Shown here one piece after another: positions 45,861 to 54,584 of a DNA stretch of 64,000 bases. The position numbers were made by a program, and so were the translations under genes. Origin of the DNA: Oscillospiraceae bacterium (GTDB lineage Bacteria; Bacillota; Clostridia; Oscillospirales; Ruminococcaceae); assembly GCA_017473015.1 (NCBI GenBank), contig JAFUNP010000022.1:62001-126000 (forward strand), read 5' to 3'. The notes beneath the pieces are model-generated. The model was given only the letters and a program-made list of their open reading frames with translations, had not been told where the DNA came from and ran no database searches. Position 1 is the first letter of the stretch, and every line of letters begins with the position of its first letter.

Positions 45861-45950
45861 TTACATATATTCCAGCACTAAAAAAGACCAATCTCAGGGA
45901 AGCTTTGCTGTATAGCGCAGAAGCCGTCCGGAATGGTCTGTTTTATTGTG

Positions 45951-46838
45951 TTATTTAAGCAGTCCCACAGCTTTGGGTATTACCTCTATGGCTGCCTCTT
46001 TTATATTTCCGCCGAATTCTCCGTCCAGCGTCCATTGGGTTTCTTCTTCAAACTCAATTGTAATTTTATCTGTTTTAAAATAGCGCAGGGAAGAACCTTC
46101 AAAGTTTCTCATAACCAGTGCCTGTACAATATCGTTCAGGTCGTTTACACCTTTAGGAGACTTTACCAGTATTACTTCAAACAGCCCGTCGTTCATCTGT
46201 ATGGAATGGTCACTGTCTATATTCATACCGCCTACACTGGTGGAATTGGAAATAGAGCCGAAGAAGAAATCGTCGGTGAAGGTCTCACCGTTTACGGTGA
46301 CTTTGGCGGTATGATAGCTGCCCAAAGGAAGATGACGCATAGCTTCTATCACATATGCCAGATGTCCCAGCTGGTTCTTGGTGGACTGAGGTGTGGTATA
46401 GGATACCTGTGTAAAGGCACCGAAGGCCGCCACATAGTTGAAGTAGCTTTCATTAAATCTGCCTATATCATAATAAAATGGCTGGCCATAAGCCACAGAA
46501 CGGCAGGTGCTGATTACATCCTTTATGCCCATAGACGACGCAAAATCGTTTGTTGAGCCGGAGGGTATATAACCAAGTACAGGCTTTTTGTCACTGTCAA
46601 GCGCCATCAGTCCGTTTATGGTGTGATTCAGCGTGCCATCACCTCCACAGCACAGCACCCGGTCAAAATTACCGGCTTCCTCTGCGATTATTTTTTCTGC
46701 GCCGTAGCCCTTCAGAGTAGGATAGGTGATAACCCTGCAGTTGTCACTGCACAGCTGGCCTATAGCCTTTGGCAGTATGTCTTCTGCCCGGTTTTTACCG
46801 GCAGATGGATTGTATATAAAAAGAATCTGTTTTCTCAT
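45951..46838 (-). CDS. Diacylglycerol kinase-like lipid kinase (YegS/DgkB type)
   Basis: A 295-residue DAGK-fold kinase. FIYNPSAGKNRAEDILPKAI opens the protein, CCGGDGTLNHTINGLM near residue 65 is the GGDGT nucleotide site, and YIPSGSTNDFASSMG near residue 88 completes the catalytic pocket. It phosphorylates diacylglycerol or a related lipid at the membrane. Start chosen at 46838 after GGAG; a longer frame lacks the site. Confidence 0.9.
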   Translation of the reverse strand: MRKQILFIYNPSAGKNRAEDILPKAIGQLCSDNCRVITYPTLKGYGAEKIIAEEAGNFDRVLCCGGDGTLNHTINGLMALDSDKKPVLGYIPSGSTNDFASSMGIKDVISTCRSVAYGQPFYYDIGRFNESYFNYVAAFGAFTQVSYTTPQSTKNQLGHLAYVIEAMRHLPLGSYHTAKVTVNGETFTDDFFFGSISNSTSVGGMNIDSDHSIQMNDGLFEVILVKSPKGVNDLNDIVQALVMRNFEGSSLRYFKTDKITIEFEEETQWTLDGEFGGNIKEAAIEVIPKAVGLLK

Positions 46839-46995
46839 AATAAACTCCGTGTTCAGTGTCATCATAAATATAATATACTATAATTGTTAAAAATCAATGA
46901 ATTATTTGACTTATAATGAAACTATTCATTGTACAACTGTATGACTGCATTGAAAAATATACAAATGCTGACCACTTTTTTGTGGAAAAGATAGA

Positions 46996-47011
46996 AAACA
47001 ATATATTGAGA
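46996..47011 (+). promoter_or_regulatory. NrdR box 1 upstream of nrdD
   Basis: AAACAATATATTGAGA matches the NrdR-box core CAATATATTG exactly. Its core starts 33 bp before that of a second box, close to the three-helical-turn spacing used by the NrdR repressor. Confidence 0.7.
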
Positions 47012-47020
47012 AAATTTCGC

Positions 47021-47050
47021 TTGCCAAAACACAATATATGGTAGTAAAAT
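47021..47050 (+). promoter_or_regulatory. Promoter of nrdD
   Basis: TTGCCA and TAAAAT with an 18-bp spacer; the second NrdR box covers the spacer, consistent with repression by occlusion. Confidence 0.6.
47029..47044 (+). promoter_or_regulatory. NrdR box 2 overlapping the nrdD promoter
   Basis: ACACAATATATGGTAG has one mismatch in the 10-bp core and matches the outer ACA. Tandem boxes at this spacing mark NrdR-controlled ribonucleotide reductase promoters. Confidence 0.7.
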
Positions 47051-47111
47051 TAAAAGACAGCGAAGTAAATACTACATATTGTTTTGATATAAATAAAAAT
47101 AGGAGGATAAC

Positions 47112-49259
47112 ATGAACGAGATTACTGTTGTAAAAAGAACAGGCCGCAAGGTTGAATTTGATGCTGCCAAAATCGAACGGGCTATACTGAAAGCCATGAA
47201 ATACGGCAGCGGTATTGTGAACGAAAAACTGGCCAGAGAAATCAGCCTGGGTTTTGAAAGTGAAAAAACCGTTGTGACCATCAAAGAAATTGAAGACTAT
47301 GTATACAAAGCATTGGTTGATTCCGGCGATATGCTGACAGCCAAATGTTACGAAGCTTACCGTGCTGTACGTGAATATCAGCGTCAGAAAAACACAATTG
47401 ACAACAAGGTACTGGGTGTTGTAAACGGGGAAGAAAAGGATATTCTCACTTCCAACTCCAATAAAAACTCTGCACTTATCTCCACCATGCGTGACCTTGT
47501 GGCAGAAGAAGTTTCCAAGGACGTGGCACTGCGCATGATGCTGCCTCCACACCTGGCACAGGCACACCGTGATGGTCTTATCTATATCCACGACCTTGGC
47601 CATTATCTTAACCCATCTTTCAACTGCTGTCTGGTGAACCTGGCCGATATGCTGAACAACGGCACAGTTATCAACGGTAAGCTGGTTGAAAAGGCCCACA
47701 CCTTCCGCACAGCCTGTACAATTGCCACACAGATTATCGCACAGGTTGCTTCCGGTCAGTTCGGCGGTCAGACTATCACTCTGGGTCACCTGGCACCTTT
47801 TGTAAGAATTTCAAAGGAAAAGTTTATCCGTGACACCCGCAAAGAATGGGATTCCATGGGCTTTGAATACACAGAGGACCAGCTGATGGCAGCTGTAAAG
47901 GTTAAACTGGAAGAAGAAGTACGCGGCGGTATCCAGACTTTCCAGTATCAGATAAATACACTGCAGACCTCCAATGGTCAGGCTCCGTTCCTGTCAGTGT
48001 TTATGTACATCAGCGAGTATCCTGAATACGAAGAAGAAACAGTAATGCTTATTAAAGAAATGCTGGAACAGAGAATTCAGGGTATGAAAAATGAGGTAGG
48101 TGCATGGATTACACCTGCTTTCCCAAAACTGCTGTATGTAACTGATGAAAACAATATTCATCCGGATTCCAAGTACTTCTGGCTGACACAGCTGGCAGCA
48201 GTATGTGTTTCCAAACGCATGATGCCGGACTTTATCAGTGCCAAACACATGAAGGCCAACTATGAAGGCAATGTTTTCGGCTGCATGGGCTGCCGTGCAT
48301 GGCTGTCTCCATACAAAGGACCTATCAACAATCCTGAAGGTACATACAAATGGTACGGCCGTTTCAATATGGGGCTTACATCTCTCAACCTGGCTGATGT
48401 TGGTCTGTCTGCCCAGGGCGATACACGCAAATTCTGGAACATTCTGGAAGACAGACTGGAACTGTGCAAAGAATCCCTGATGCTGCGTTATGACAAACTG
48501 AAAGATGTAACCAGTGATGTTTCACCTATCCACTGGCAGTACGGTGCTATTGCCCGCCTGGGCAAGCATGAGCCTATTTATCCCCTGCTTCAGGACGGCT
48601 ATGCCACAATCACACTGGGCTACATCGGTCTGTATGAATGTGTAAAAGCTCTCACAGGCAAAAGCCATACCACACCGGAAGGCGAAGCACTGGCTCTGGA
48701 TATAATGAACCACCTCAAGAGCAAAATCGTTCTGTGGAAACGCCAGACTGGTCTGGGATTTGCTCTCTACGGCACACCAAGCGAAAGCCTGACAGAATAC
48801 TTTGCAAAATCTCTGCAGAAACGCTTTGGCGTAGTTGAGGGCATCACCGACAGAAACTATCTGACAAACTCTTATCATGTGTTTGTACAGGAAGAAATCG
48901 ACGCTTTCTCCAAACTGAAGTTTGAATCCCAGTTCCATCCTATTTCCTCAGGCGGCGCTATCAGCTATGTTGAACTGCCAAACCTGGCCAACAACCCTGA
49001 GGTTATCCTGACACTTATCCAGTATATGTACGAAAATGTACAGTACGCCGAAATGAACACAAAACTGGACTTCTGTATGGAGTGCGGTTTTGAGGGTGAA
49101 ATCCTCTGTGATGATAACCTGCAGTGGTACTGTCCTAACTGTGGCAACCGTGACAAAGACAGAATGAATGTTGTACGCCGCACCTGCGGTTACCTGGGTG
49201 AAAACTTCTGGAACGAAGGCAGAACACAGGAAATCAAAGAACGCGTAATGCATCTGTAA
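47112..49259 (+). CDS. nrdD: Anaerobic ribonucleoside-triphosphate reductase
   Basis: A 715-residue class III reductase, the sole dNTP source under anaerobiosis. An ATP-cone regulatory domain (VVKRTGRKVEFDAAKIERAI) covers the first 90 residues. The C-terminal zinc site CMECGFEG ... WYCPNCGNRD and the glycyl-radical segment RRTCGYLGENFWNEGR are intact. AGGAGG precedes the ATG. Two NrdR boxes overlap the promoter. Its activase nrdG is not adjacent but lies 1.7 kb downstream. Confidence 0.97.
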   Translation: MNEITVVKRTGRKVEFDAAKIERAILKAMKYGSGIVNEKLAREISLGFESEKTVVTIKEIEDYVYKALVDSGDMLTAKCYEAYRAVREYQRQKNTIDNKVLGVVNGEEKDILTSNSNKNSALISTMRDLVAEEVSKDVALRMMLPPHLAQAHRDGLIYIHDLGHYLNPSFNCCLVNLADMLNNGTVINGKLVEKAHTFRTACTIATQIIAQVASGQFGGQTITLGHLAPFVRISKEKFIRDTRKEWDSMGFEYTEDQLMAAVKVKLEEEVRGGIQTFQYQINTLQTSNGQAPFLSVFMYISEYPEYEEETVMLIKEMLEQRIQGMKNEVGAWITPAFPKLLYVTDENNIHPDSKYFWLTQLAAVCVSKRMMPDFISAKHMKANYEGNVFGCMGCRAWLSPYKGPINNPEGTYKWYGRFNMGLTSLNLADVGLSAQGDTRKFWNILEDRLELCKESLMLRYDKLKDVTSDVSPIHWQYGAIARLGKHEPIYPLLQDGYATITLGYIGLYECVKALTGKSHTTPEGEALALDIMNHLKSKIVLWKRQTGLGFALYGTPSESLTEYFAKSLQKRFGVVEGITDRNYLTNSYHVFVQEEIDAFSKLKFESQFHPISSGGAISYVELPNLANNPEVILTLIQYMYENVQYAEMNTKLDFCMECGFEGEILCDDNLQWYCPNCGNRDKDRMNVVRRTCGYLGENFWNEGRTQEIKERVMHL

Positions 49260-49274
49260 TAAATAAAACTGCAA

Positions 49275-49302
49275 AAAGAGCCTGCATCATGCAGGCTCTT
49301 TG
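49275..49302 (+). terminator. Terminator of nrdD, bidirectional
   Basis: AAAGAGCCTGCA pairs with TGCAGGCTCTTT around TCA, with A/T tracts at both ends. Confidence 0.88.
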
Positions 49303-49303
49303 T

Positions 49304-49804
49304 TTAATTGCTGGAAAATGAAACGCTCACTCCGGAGTTATTTTCTGTTACACAGTCGATGGTAAGCACAACAGCCAGAGCTATGATTTCGTCTTCGGGT
49401 TTGGCTATATTCAGTTCATAGCTGTCGCCCCAGGTCATCCACTCTTTGCTTATGGATACAATAGTGGTTCCATTTTGTGTAATAGTGTAATCGTGGGCAG
49501 TGAAGCTGCCTTCTATATGCCAGCCAAGACCGGATATGCTGTATACAGGGAAGATAAATGAAAATTCCTTTTTAATTTCTGCCACCTGTTCACCGTTACA
49601 GAAAACATTGTAACGGGGCAGAAAGGTCAGAATTTCCTGCTCTATAAAAGCCACTTCGTTTCCTGTGGTGTCATATACATGGAGTTTTTTACCTAAAGTG
49701 AATATTTCACTTTCCACATAATATTTATCATTGCCGTGTTCATCTTTCACGGTAAAAGTATCACCTAAAGTAAATACATGTTCTTTTATGTAAAGCTTTG
49801 TCAT
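49304..49804 (-). CDS. LURP-one-related/YxjI family protein
   Basis: A 166-residue beta-barrel protein matching the LURP-one-related family (tubby-like fold): KLYIKEHVFTLGDTFTVKDEHGNDKYYVESEIFTLG and later IYDTTGNEVAFIEQEI repeats of strands. Function unknown; such proteins often bind phospholipids or act in stress. It has no signal peptide. GGAG lies about 8 nt before the ATG. Convergent with nrdD and divergent from the glycosyltransferase. Confidence 0.7.
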   Translation of the reverse strand: MTKLYIKEHVFTLGDTFTVKDEHGNDKYYVESEIFTLGKKLHVYDTTGNEVAFIEQEILTFLPRYNVFCNGEQVAEIKKEFSFIFPVYSISGLGWHIEGSFTAHDYTITQNGTTIVSISKEWMTWGDSYELNIAKPEDEIIALAVVLTIDCVTENNSGVSVSFSSN

Positions 49805-49933
49805 GCTATCTCCTTTCTGACAACCGTATACACAGAAATATATGTATATATTATATCACAGATATTTTCTTCGGTCGATATTTGTGACTTTTTTATTATA
49901 TATTTATACTGTGGTTATTTGAAATACATTTTG

Positions 49934-49962
49934 TTTACAAAAAAGTACAAAAATGGTATCAT
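49934..49962 (+). promoter_or_regulatory. Promoter of the glycosyltransferase-nrdG-dut group
   Basis: TTTACA and TATCAT with a 17-bp spacer, 22 bp before the start codon. Confidence 0.45.
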
Positions 49963-49983
49963 TATAAAATGAGGTGATATGCT

Positions 49984-50922
49984 ATGAAAAAGCTGATATC
50001 TGTTATAGTACCCTGCTATAATGAGCAGGAAGTACTGCATTTGTTTTATGATGAAATCACACGCGTGGCAGGCGAAATGACCGGCTACGATTTTGAATTT
50101 ATATTTGTCAATGACGGCTCACGCGACAACACTCTGACCATCTGCAAACAGCTGGCTGAAAAAGATGAAAGGGTAAAGTACATATCCTTTTCCCGCAACT
50201 TCGGCAAAGAAGCAGGCATTTTTGCAGGCTTTGAAAAGTCAAAAGGTGACCTTGTGTGTATGATGGACGCTGACCTGCAGGACCCTCCTGCGCTGCTGCC
50301 GGAAATGGTGCAGGCTATCGAAGTGGAAGGCTATGATTTTGTGGCCACACGCCGTGTAACCAGAAAAGGCGAACCGCCAATCCGCTCTTTCTTTGCCAGA
50401 ATGTTCTATAAGCTGATGAACAAAATCAGTAAAACAGAAATTGTGGACGGTGCCCGTGACTACCGTCTGATGACACGCCAGTTTGTAAACAGCCTGCTGG
50501 AACTGCGTGAATACAACCGTTTTTCCAAAGGTCTTTTCGGCTGGGTAGGCTATAATACCAAATGGCTGGAGTACGAAAATGTGGAGCGCGCTGCCGGTGA
50601 AACCAAATGGTCTTTCTGGAAACTGCTGCTGTACAGCATCGAAGGCATCATGGCCTTTTCCACAGTGCCGCTGGCTATCAGCGCCGTGGCAGGTTTTGTA
50701 TTCTGTCTGGTGGCTTTTGTTGCCATACTGTTTATCATTGCCAAAACCCTGCTGTTCGGTGACCCTGTTGCCGGCTGGCCAAGCACAGCCTGCCTCATAC
50801 TTTTCGTGGGCGGTGTGCAGTTGTTCTGTATTGGCATTGTGGGACAGTACCTGTCCAAAGCTTATCTTGAAATAAAAGGCAGACCTATTTATATCTGCAA
50901 AGAAACAAATATAGAGGATTGA
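49984..50922 (+). CDS. Family 2 glycosyltransferase, membrane-bound (GtrB/YkoT type)
   Basis: A 312-residue protein with a GT-A catalytic domain (SVIVPCYNEQEVLHLF, VNDGSRDNT, and MMDADLQDPP giving the DXD metal site) and two C-terminal membrane helices (about 230-255 and 265-292). This layout matches polyprenyl-phosphate sugar synthases such as GtrB/DPM1. It likely charges undecaprenyl phosphate with a hexose. AGGTGA precedes the ATG. nrdG follows after 4 bases, an unusual pairing. Confidence 0.88.
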   Translation: MKKLISVIVPCYNEQEVLHLFYDEITRVAGEMTGYDFEFIFVNDGSRDNTLTICKQLAEKDERVKYISFSRNFGKEAGIFAGFEKSKGDLVCMMDADLQDPPALLPEMVQAIEVEGYDFVATRRVTRKGEPPIRSFFARMFYKLMNKISKTEIVDGARDYRLMTRQFVNSLLELREYNRFSKGLFGWVGYNTKWLEYENVERAAGETKWSFWKLLLYSIEGIMAFSTVPLAISAVAGFVFCLVAFVAILFIIAKTLLFGDPVAGWPSTACLILFVGGVQLFCIGIVGQYLSKAYLEIKGRPIYICKETNIED

Positions 50923-50926
50923 AAAT

Positions 50927-51433
50927 ATGAAATACGCACAGATGCGCCAGTTTGATGTGGCAAACGGTGTGGGTATCCGCACCAGCCTTTTTGCCAGCGG
51001 ATGCCATTTTCACTGCAAAAACTGCTTCAACGAAGAATACTGGCCTTTTGACTACGGCATGGAATACGATGATGCCGCAATGCAGAAATTTATTGATATG
51101 GGAAAAAATCCCAATGTTACCGGTTATTCACTGCTGGGTGGTGAACCACTGGACCAGCTGATGGATGATATGATGCTGAAAACCGTTCAGGAAATCAAAA
51201 AACAGACAGGCAAAACTATCTGGATGTGGACAGGCTTCACCTTTGAAACTCTGAACGAAAAACAGAAAGAAATAGTAAAATATGTGGATGTTCTGGTGGA
51301 CGGCCAGTTTGTAGATGAAAAGAAAAATCTGACACTGCTGTTCCGCGGCAGTGAAAACCAGAGAATCATCGATGTGCAGAAAACTCTGGCTGCCGGCGAA
51401 ATCATTCCATGGGAGAGAAAAAATGGATATTAA
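50927..51433 (+). CDS. nrdG: Anaerobic ribonucleotide reductase activating protein
   Basis: A 168-residue radical-SAM activase that installs the glycyl radical in NrdD. The iron-sulfur motif is CHFHCKNC (C-x3-C-x2-C) near residue 26, followed by LLGGEPLDQ, which binds SAM. It begins 4 bases after a glycosyltransferase gene rather than next to nrdD, and its end overlaps the dut start by 11 bases, so nrdG and dut are translationally linked. Confidence 0.95.
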   Translation: MKYAQMRQFDVANGVGIRTSLFASGCHFHCKNCFNEEYWPFDYGMEYDDAAMQKFIDMGKNPNVTGYSLLGGEPLDQLMDDMMLKTVQEIKKQTGKTIWMWTGFTFETLNEKQKEIVKYVDVLVDGQFVDEKKNLTLLFRGSENQRIIDVQKTLAAGEIIPWERKNGY

Positions 51434-51851
51434 AATCAAATATTTCAATGACAATATAGACAAAGTGGCACCAATCAGCAAAGGTGACTGGATTGACCTG
51501 CGTGCTGCCGCCACAGTGGAAATGAAAGAAGGGGAGTTCAAGCTGATTCCTCTGGGCGTTGCAATGCAGCTGCCACAGGGTTACGAAGCCCATGTGTGTC
51601 CGCGTTCTTCCACTTTCAAAAATTTCGGTGTTATCCAGACAAACTCCATGGGTATTATTGACAACAGCTACTGCGGTGACAATGACCAGTGGTTTTTCCC
51701 GGCCTTCGCACTGAGAGATACTGTTATACATGAAAACGACCGTATCTGTCAGTTCAGAATAATGGAAATCCAGCCACAGATAAACTTTATCACTGTGGAC
51801 ACCCTGGGCAATGCTGACCGCGGCGGCCATGGCTCCACTGGCGTCGTATGA
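51423..51851 (+). CDS. dut: dUTP diphosphatase (dUTPase)
   Basis: A 142-residue trimeric-type dUTPase converting dUTP to dUMP, preventing uracil in DNA and supplying thymidylate synthesis. The motifs are readable: [12 protein letters not shown] (motif 1), [11 protein letters not shown] (motif 2), [13 protein letters not shown] (motif 3) and the C-terminal GGHGSTG (motif 5). Start chosen at 51423, after GGGAGAG, inside the last codons of nrdG; a longer frame exists without a suitable site. Confidence 0.92.
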   Translation: MDIKIKYFNDNIDKVAPISKGDWIDLRAAATVEMKEGEFKLIPLGVAMQLPQGYEAHVCPRSSTFKNFGVIQTNSMGIIDNSYCGDNDQWFFPAFALRDTVIHENDRICQFRIMEIQPQINFITVDTLGNADRGGHGSTGVV

Positions 51852-51854
51852 CCG

Positions 51855-51898
51855 GCTCCGGCTTTTGTCACTGGCGTGACAAAACCATTGGGGAGCTG
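51855..51898. repeat. Nested palindromic element downstream of dut
   Basis: An outer GGCTCC/GGGGAGC pairing encloses TTTTGTCAC and GTGACAAAA, which pair perfectly around TGGC. It is GC-rich relative to the spacer and resembles dispersed intergenic palindromes; only one copy occurs in the window. Confidence 0.45.
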
Positions 51899-51926
51899 CG
51901 CTTCACAGGCATTAAATAAGAACAAA

Positions 51927-51960
51927 AAAGCACTTATGAGAAAATCATAAGTGCTTTTTT
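51927..51960. terminator. Bidirectional terminator after dut
   Basis: AAAGCACTTATGA pairs with TCATAAGTGCTTT around GAAAA, with T runs on both strands. Confidence 0.88.
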
Positions 51961-51969
51961 AATTGAAAA

Positions 51970-52473
51970 TTATTGTTTTATTTCTTTCATAAAACCTGTG
52001 GCCAGCTGTTCAAGGATATTGTTGTAACAGCTTCTTTTTTCCTCATCCACAATATACGCGGGGAGAGGTGTTGATTTCAAAGTAAGAATATTGTTCACAG
52101 CCTGCAGCTTTTTGCCAGAATATTCATTCTGCAACAGTCTCTGTACAGTGAAGAGAATAACTTCCATATCGCATATCAGACAATCAGATTTTGATATATT
52201 TCCCACATCATATTTTAATATTTCATTGTCAACCCACAGGTGAAAATAATATCCCAGGTCAAAATCATCATTAATCCGGTTATGTTCCAGAAATTTGTCA
52301 AGATTACAATCTGCGGACGGAGATGATTTGTAATGAAGAGCCAGACTGTTTTCAAAAGAGTCATTCCACTGGTCGGGATAAGCGCAGCCCAGCAAAAAAG
52401 AGTCGGAGTCAGTTATCACTGTCTTATCCATGAGTTTTAATGCAAGGTTCAGATGTGTACTTATCTGTGGCAT
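51970..52473 (-). CDS. Hypothetical protein, phospholipase C-like pattern
   Basis: A 167-residue protein beginning PQISTHLNLALKLMDK and containing DLGYYFHLWVDNEIL near residue 70 and CAYPDQWN near residue 30. His/Asp spacing recalls zinc-dependent phospholipase C or HD-like all-helical hydrolases, but key ligands cannot be confirmed by eye. No signal peptide. Last gene of a minus-strand group, 1 base after the membrane-protein gene. Confidence 0.5.
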   Translation of the reverse strand: MPQISTHLNLALKLMDKTVITDSDSFLLGCAYPDQWNDSFENSLALHYKSSPSADCNLDKFLEHNRINDDFDLGYYFHLWVDNEILKYDVGNISKSDCLICDMEVILFTVQRLLQNEYSGKKLQAVNNILTLKSTPLPAYIVDEEKRSCYNNILEQLATGFMKEIKQ

Positions 52474-52474
52474 A

Positions 52475-53014
52475 CTACCTCCTGAATATTTTCGGTCTTA
52501 ATTTGTATATGTACAGCAACATCACTCTTTCAGCGGCTTTGTCATACATAAAGAATACCAGATTGAACATAGCTATCAGCAATGCCGTGAACATCAGACC
52601 GTAATCGCTGAATTCATTTACCAGTGCGGCCACCGGGAACACAAACAGCAGCAAACCATAGCTGACTGTCAGTGCCAGATTTATAAACATCAGCTTTACA
52701 CCGAATCGTGCGGCCTTGTTTTTTATTCTGTCTATTGAAAATTTAACTACTGTGTACAGACCGAATACAAATATAAACATAAATATCAGTTCCTGTTCCG
52801 GCACCAGCATCAGTCCCAGGAAGCTGACAGCCACATACAGGGTAAAGGCTGTTTTCTGTCCGTACTCATATATTATGGGCAACAGACAGCAGGCTGCAAC
52901 CGCCGGACAGGCATATGTGGCAAAAGGAAACAGAAAGCCCATCATCAGTATTGTAATGCATAATGCTCCTGTCACTCCGCACAGAGCGATTTTCATTGTG
53001 TTGTTTTTTCTCAT
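52475..53014 (-). CDS. Hypothetical integral membrane protein
   Basis: A 179-residue protein with five hydrophobic helices (about 8-30, 35-52, 57-80, 103-128, 133-158). The pattern ALCGVTGALCITILMMGFLFPFA with small residues and early cysteines recalls ECF-type S components, but the helix count and loops do not settle it. It lies 9 bases after the J-domain gene and 1 base before the phospholipase-like gene. Confidence 0.55.
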   Translation of the reverse strand: MRKNNTMKIALCGVTGALCITILMMGFLFPFATYACPAVAACCLLPIIYEYGQKTAFTLYVAVSFLGLMLVPEQELIFMFIFVFGLYTVVKFSIDRIKNKAARFGVKLMFINLALTVSYGLLLFVFPVAALVNEFSDYGLMFTALLIAMFNLVFFMYDKAAERVMLLYIYKLRPKIFRR

Positions 53015-53023
53015 GACATCTCC

Positions 53024-53599
53024 TTAGTGACAGCAGCAGTCCATACAGATAAGACACTGGCACACTGTGCACGGGTCGCAGCATACCATCTGTCCGCCGA
53101 AGGTCTGCTCCTGTGAGTATGGTGACTTGTAGATGTTGCCGTTTCTGTTCTGGTTCATTCTGTTGTATGTGGCAGTGTATTCGCGGTTGGATGGTTCCAT
53201 CTGTGCTGCTTTTTCAAAATATGAGTAAGACTGGCTGATGTATCCGCGGTAATACAGTGTGCTGCCCATCAGAAACTGCCATTCGGCTTCGTCCTCGTTT
53301 CTGTATGTGTCAAGCTGCTGCATTGCAGTGTCGCACTGACCCTGCTGTATCAATCGGCGGATATATACATAAAACTCGCTGCGGTCATCACCCTGGCCGG
53401 TTGTGCCAGCTCGTTTATAGTTCATAATGGCATCGTATGCCCGGTTTATCCGGTTCATCTGTTCTACAGCCCATTTTTTCTGGGCAGAATCGGTGAATTT
53501 GTCCGGGTTGTACTGCTGTGCCAGTTTGCGGTAGGCTTCCTTTACTTCCTGTTCACTTGCACCCGGTGCCAGCCCCATAATGCGATAATTGTTATCCAT
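53024..53599 (-). CDS. J-domain protein with degenerate HPD motif and cysteine-rich tail
   Basis: A 191-residue protein. Residues 1-60 are a J domain (YRIMGLAPGASEQEVKEAYRKLAQQYNPDKF), but the obligatory His-Pro-Asp loop reads Asn31-Pro-Asp, a change expected to abolish Hsp70 stimulation. A tetratricopeptide-like middle (QQGQCDTAMQQLDTYR and YYRGYISQSYSYFEKAAQME) is followed by a C-terminal tail with nine cysteines in about 20 residues (MVCCDPCTVCQC and CMDCCCH). Its start overlaps the end of the DUF5685 gene by 8 bases. Start chosen at 53599 with AGGAGA upstream. Confidence 0.75.
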   Translation of the reverse strand: MDNNYRIMGLAPGASEQEVKEAYRKLAQQYNPDKFTDSAQKKWAVEQMNRINRAYDAIMNYKRAGTTGQGDDRSEFYVYIRRLIQQGQCDTAMQQLDTYRNEDEAEWQFLMGSTLYYRGYISQSYSYFEKAAQMEPSNREYTATYNRMNQNRNGNIYKSPYSQEQTFGGQMVCCDPCTVCQCLICMDCCCH

Positions 53600-54434
53600 T
53601 GTCTGTTTCGTCTCCTGTTTCTTCACCAGCAAACTTTATTTTCCTTGCCAGCGACAGATATATTATGTTGTCTGTTATAGCTTTGTATTCTGTTATGTTC
53701 AGCTTTCTGTACCAGTGGGCCATTTCTCCCAACGCCATAAAGCACTCGGCTTTTGCTTCCTCGTCAGTCAGCTTTTTTATGTTGAAAATATTGAATTTGT
53801 TTTCTTTTTCGTCGTCCTTGCGGTCACACAGTGCATCAATCAGGTAAATCACCCTGCCCAGCATAAAGCCGAACTGCCCTGCATCCATTTTCTTTTCCTT
53901 CGGTGCTGCCCGATGCATTATAGCTTTTACCATATTCGCTGTAGGCAGTGCCAGCCGGTCAATATCACTGCCGCTTTTTTCTGCCAGCAGCTGTGCCCGG
54001 CTCTCTTTTGCCAATATTTCCGCCAACTGTGGATGCTTTTTCGCCCGATGTCTGTATTTAAGATAAAAGTAAGGGCACAGTGCCACACAGCCTGCTTTTT
54101 TAAGAATGTTTTCATCGGCAATATTATCTTTCAGTTTGAAATATGCCAGCATCACCAGCACATCTGCGGCAAAAGCTGTGCCGCCGGTGGGGATAAGTAT
54201 ATCTTTCTTTTTGAAAGGGTTTGCAAAACAGCCGGTGCGCTTTACATTATAGCTTTCGCCGTGCAGCTCATCATATAGCATAGCCACAAAGGCCATATCG
54301 TAGTTCAGCATAAATCTGGAAAACAGACCGTGGTCCCTGCCCAGTGTTTTGCAAAGACCGCAGTAAAACCCATTGTATCGCGCCCTGTCTTCTTCAGACA
54401 GCTGCGGCAGATATGGTTTCACATTTCCCAGCAT
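53592..54434 (-). CDS. DUF5685 family protein
   Basis: A 280-residue protein with N-terminal LPQLSEEDRARYNGFYCGLCKTLG, the cysteine-containing signature I associate with DUF5685, a family found beside small J-domain genes in Clostridia. The remainder is helical and without membrane spans. Function unknown. It leads the operon DUF5685, J-domain, membrane protein and phospholipase-like genes. Confidence 0.65.
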   Translation of the reverse strand: MLGNVKPYLPQLSEEDRARYNGFYCGLCKTLGRDHGLFSRFMLNYDMAFVAMLYDELHGESYNVKRTGCFANPFKKKDILIPTGGTAFAADVLVMLAYFKLKDNIADENILKKAGCVALCPYFYLKYRHRAKKHPQLAEILAKESRAQLLAEKSGSDIDRLALPTANMVKAIMHRAAPKEKKMDAGQFGFMLGRVIYLIDALCDRKDDEKENKFNIFNIKKLTDEEAKAECFMALGEMAHWYRKLNITEYKAITDNIIYLSLARKIKFAGEETGDETDNG

Positions 54435-54584
54435 GACTGACCTCCCATAAAAATATTAATATATACTTGTGTTCTAAATATGTAAATAATTATACACTTT
54501 TATTATGATAAAAAATATGTTACAATATATTTAAATGATTTGTCAAATGTATTTTATATGCAAAATACAAGTATGGAGGAAAAT

